Shown here: positions 62,262-64,000 of the stretch, piece by piece | How the letters are laid out: each line of letters begins with the position of its first letter | Position numbering within the stretch: the first letter of the stretch is position 1 | Notes under the pieces: generated by a model | The model's database searches: none | The model's input: only the letters and a program-made list of their open reading frames with translations | What the model was told of the DNA's origin: nothing | Source: CAZSDU01 sp964429135 | Lineage (GTDB): Bacteria > Bacteroidota > Bacteroidia > Bacteroidales > FEN-979 | Assembly: GCA_964429135.1 (NCBI GenBank) | Contig: CAYSAU010000001.1 | Coordinates: forward strand, 186,001 to 250,000 | Reading direction: 5' to 3' | Length of the DNA stretch: 64,000 bases | Program-made: the position numbers and the translations under genes

Positions 62262-63602
62262 TCATTCCCAAAATCTTGCCGTATCTTCAGGACTTTCTCT
62301 TTCTTTGAGAATTTCGAACTGTTTTCCATGATAACCAAGGATCCTTGGTGTTTGCCGGCTGTTATAACGAGACCACATGCTGAAGGTGTAGCTTCCGCTG
62401 TCGTGAATGGCAATGTAATCCCCTTCTTCCAATTCAGGCAGCAGGACATCCTTGGCTAAAATATCTCCTGAAAAGCATAAAGGGCCTGCCAGGTTATACG
62501 ATTTGAGATCCGCGATCCGCGATCCGTGATCCGTTTTCGTATCTTTTTTATCGCCAATCGCTAATCGCGTATCGGAGATCTTTGAATTTCCGTTTTTATC
62601 GTAAACGCTGTATTCATGTTGCCAGTCGGAGGGATTTAAACATTCTCTGACAAACAGGTCGGCCCCGACATGGATCATGGCAGTATTGATGCCCGAATCG
62701 TGTTTGACATATTCCACACGGCTGACAGTCCAGCCGGCGTTGGTGTATATCCAGCGACCGAATTCGGTGATCAGCTTGAAAGCTGCTGAGTGGGTGAATA
62801 GTTCCGGGGCTCTCTGCCTGATTGCCCCGACATATTCAATCATGGACGGAGGGGTTCTGTCATGATGGTAGGAAACCGGCAGTCCTCCCCCGATATCAAC
62901 GATATTAACCGGAGGGATCTTTAGATTCCGGCGGATTTCATTTACCTCCAAAACAAAATCATATAAAACACCAATGCCTTTTATCAGTAATTCTATCGGA
63001 CAGCCCTGGGAACCGACATGCAGATGAACTCCGTTTAACCAGGGATAGCTTGCAAAGGCCTTGAGCAATTCTTTTTTTCTGGTGTTAATGGGTAGCCCGA
63101 ACTTGGAATATTCCCCGGCTACGCTTGACTCAAGGATGCTTCCCGTTCCCACCTGAGGGTTGATACGGATGCCGATGCTTCCTTTAGCATTCATGAATAA
63201 TCGGATCCGCGATATGCGTTCTAGTTCCGAAAAATTATCCACATTGATATGGATGCCTTGGTCAAGGGCAAATTCCAGCTCTGTGTTGGTTTTCACCGGG
63301 GAATCAAACACGATATTTTCCGGAGGGTATCCGCTTTTCAGTGCCAGGTGAACTTCACCTATGGAAGCGGCCTCAACGCCCATTCCCAGTCCACGGCTGA
63401 ATTCAAGGATACGGACCAGGGGGTTGGCTTTGATGGCCAGGGCATGCAGGGCAGATGCCGGAAAAACGTGCTGAAGTTCGTTTATCCTCGAGCGGAGTAA
63501 ATCAAGATCATAAAAGATCAGTGCCGTGTCCTCTTTACGCAGGTAATCCTGTTTTAGAGCCCCTTTCAATATGTTTTCAATCGTCAATCGTAAATCCTTC
63601 AT
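62262..63602 (-). CDS. PLP-dependent decarboxylase, diaminopimelate decarboxylase family
   Basis: From the ATG at 63602 the product is 446 residues; an ATG at 63659 lies inside the upstream gene. The fold-type III barrel has the PLP lysine in HALAIKANPLV, then GVHLHVGSQG and DIGGGLPV. The beta domain has GPLCFSGDILA, with the catalytic Cys, and HDSGSYTFSMWSRYNSR. It decarboxylates an amino acid such as meso-diaminopimelate (lysine synthesis) or a related substrate; the EFGRWI motif in place of the common EPGR leaves specificity open. A segment near residues 345-372 is encoded by short repeats and looks like an insertion. It overlaps the mqnD-like gene upstream. Confidence 0.85.
   Translation of the reverse strand: MKDLRLTIENILKGALKQDYLRKEDTALIFYDLDLLRSRINELQHVFPASALHALAIKANPLVRILEFSRGLGMGVEAASIGEVHLALKSGYPPENIVFDSPVKTNTELEFALDQGIHINVDNFSELERISRIRLFMNAKGSIGIRINPQVGTGSILESSVAGEYSKFGLPINTRKKELLKAFASYPWLNGVHLHVGSQGCPIELLIKGIGVLYDFVLEVNEIRRNLKIPPVNIVDIGGGLPVSYHHDRTPPSMIEYVGAIRQRAPELFTHSAAFKLITEFGRWIYTNAGWTVSRVEYVKHDSGINTAMIHVGADLFVRECLNPSDWQHEYSVYDKNGNSKISDTRLAIGDKKDTKTDHGSRIADLKSYNLAGPLCFSGDILAKDVLLPELEEGDYIAIHDSGSYTFSMWSRYNSRQTPRILGYHGKQFEILKERESPEDTARFWE
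62505..62578. repeat. Short-unit repeat inserted in frame in the decarboxylase gene
   Basis: On the minus strand two clusters occur, GATTAGCGATTGGCGAT and then GGATCACGGATCGCGGATCG, built of 7-8-bp units. They encode about 25 residues (DTRLAIGDKKD, GSRIADL) not expected in this family at this point, between the sixth strand region and the LAGPLCFSGD motif. Confidence 0.65.
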
Positions 63603-63999
63603 TCGCAAATTCAATGATTCCTGTTTTTTTTGCCATTTCAAATAATTGGCTAACGGCATTTCTCCCGGCTTTTCCCAGGCTCAGACTGAAGTCATTCACA
63701 AAGAGTGAGATGTGCTTCCGCATGACCTCTCCGTCCATTTCCCGTGCATTCCTTCTGACAAACGCCATGGTTTCTTCCGGATGAGCCATGGCATATAAGA
63801 TACTGCGGTGAAGGATACGCTCCAGCGACCTGATCCTGTCTTCGCCCAGGCTCTTCCTGGCTACGATACCCCCCAGCGGGATAGGGCAGTGAGTGAGATT
63901 TTCCCAGTAGCTTCCCAGATCCATGATTTTTCTCAGCCCTTTCTTCTCGAAGGTAAATCTGTTTTCATGAATGATGATCCCGGCATCCGTTTCTCCGCT
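63577..63999 (-). CDS. mqnD: MqnD-like menaquinone (futalosine pathway) enzyme, C-terminal part
   Basis: The gene enters from beyond the window edge; only the C-terminal 140 residues are seen. The visible AGIIIHENRFTFEKKGLRK, then MDLGSYWENLTHCPIPLGG and ILHRSILYAMAHPEETMAFV match 1,4-dihydroxy-6-naphthoate synthase, a periplasmic-binding-fold enzyme that converts cyclic dehypoxanthine futalosine in menaquinone synthesis. The tail ends in IIEFANEGFTIDD, partly encoded by a short repeat. It overlaps the decarboxylase gene by 26 bases, suggesting translational coupling. A paralogous MqnA assignment is less likely given the WENL motif, but cannot be excluded. Confidence 0.82.
   Translation of the reverse strand, partial: SGETDAGIIIHENRFTFEKKGLRKIMDLGSYWENLTHCPIPLGGIVARKSLGEDRIRSLERILHRSILYAMAHPEETMAFVRRNAREMDGEVMRKHISLFVNDFSLSLGKAGRNAVSQLFEMAKKTGIIEFANEGFTIDD
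63584..63617. repeat. Degenerate short repeat at the mqnD/decarboxylase junction
   Basis: On the minus strand GATTTACGATTGACGATTGA and an upstream GAATTTGCGAATGAA form loose 7-8-bp units across the overlap of the two genes. It is the same type as the repeat inside the decarboxylase gene. Confidence 0.45.
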
Positions 64000-64000
64000 G

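Overview
The window is a contiguous piece of a Bacteroidota chromosome, probably a Bacteroidales-like environmental lineage. Four things point there: type IX secretion (T9SS) C-terminal sorting domains on giant surface proteins; a Bacteroidota-style LptD and OstA-like lipopolysaccharide export set; a DUF2723 glycosyltransferase; and many candidate promoters with the Bacteroidota -7 box TAnnTTTG, some with a TTG/TTTG -33 element. Genes are dense on both strands. No rRNA or tRNA gene was seen. Apart from the CRISPR array, no gene-free stretch exceeds 300 bases.

Layout. 1-9.7 kb: the 3' end of a DUF2723 protein, a polysaccharide deacetylase, radC, birA, an outer-membrane protein, a tiny lipoprotein, ung, a di-heme peroxidase, ispE, and the tgt/LptF-type permease pair. 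9.8-13.5 kb: a + strand operon of glycosyltransferase, sigma factor and urocanate hydratase. 13.5-17.4 kb: a lipoprotein, then an ECF sigma factor, a single-pass membrane protein and a CHAT (caspase-like) protein in one operon. 17.4-24.3 kb: an envelope block with ridA, lptD, an amidase, an MCE protein and an OstA-like protein. 24.4-27.8 kb: gatE and gatD, the two-subunit Glu-tRNA(Gln) amidotransferase best known from archaea.

29.1-37.4 kb holds a complete type II-C CRISPR-Cas locus. It has a leftward tracrRNA, a 1523-residue cas9 with all catalytic residues, cas1, cas2 and an array of 46-bp repeats interrupted by a 100-N assembly gap. Its most unusual feature is an HUH (Y1, REP-associated) transposase gene sitting in operon-like spacing between cas9 and cas1. 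That gene carries a perfect REP-like palindrome and an in-frame 30-bp tandem repeat. Each CRISPR repeat contains what reads as a Bacteroidota promoter (TTG-N18-TATCTTTG) in the inferred crRNA direction. This suggests that every spacer may have its own promoter, as described for Neisseria type II-C arrays.

37.5-43.1 kb: an M16 peptidase, a ClC channel/transporter with CBS domains, and exonuclease III. 43.1-62.1 kb: a surface/secretion block with a metallopeptidase/beta-propeller/beta-barrel protein and three very large T9SS cargo proteins that share PKD-like and FN3-like modules, interrupted only by hldD. 62.2-64 kb: a PLP decarboxylase of the diaminopimelate decarboxylase family with a repeat-derived in-frame insert, and the 3' end of a mqnD-like menaquinone gene that runs off the window.
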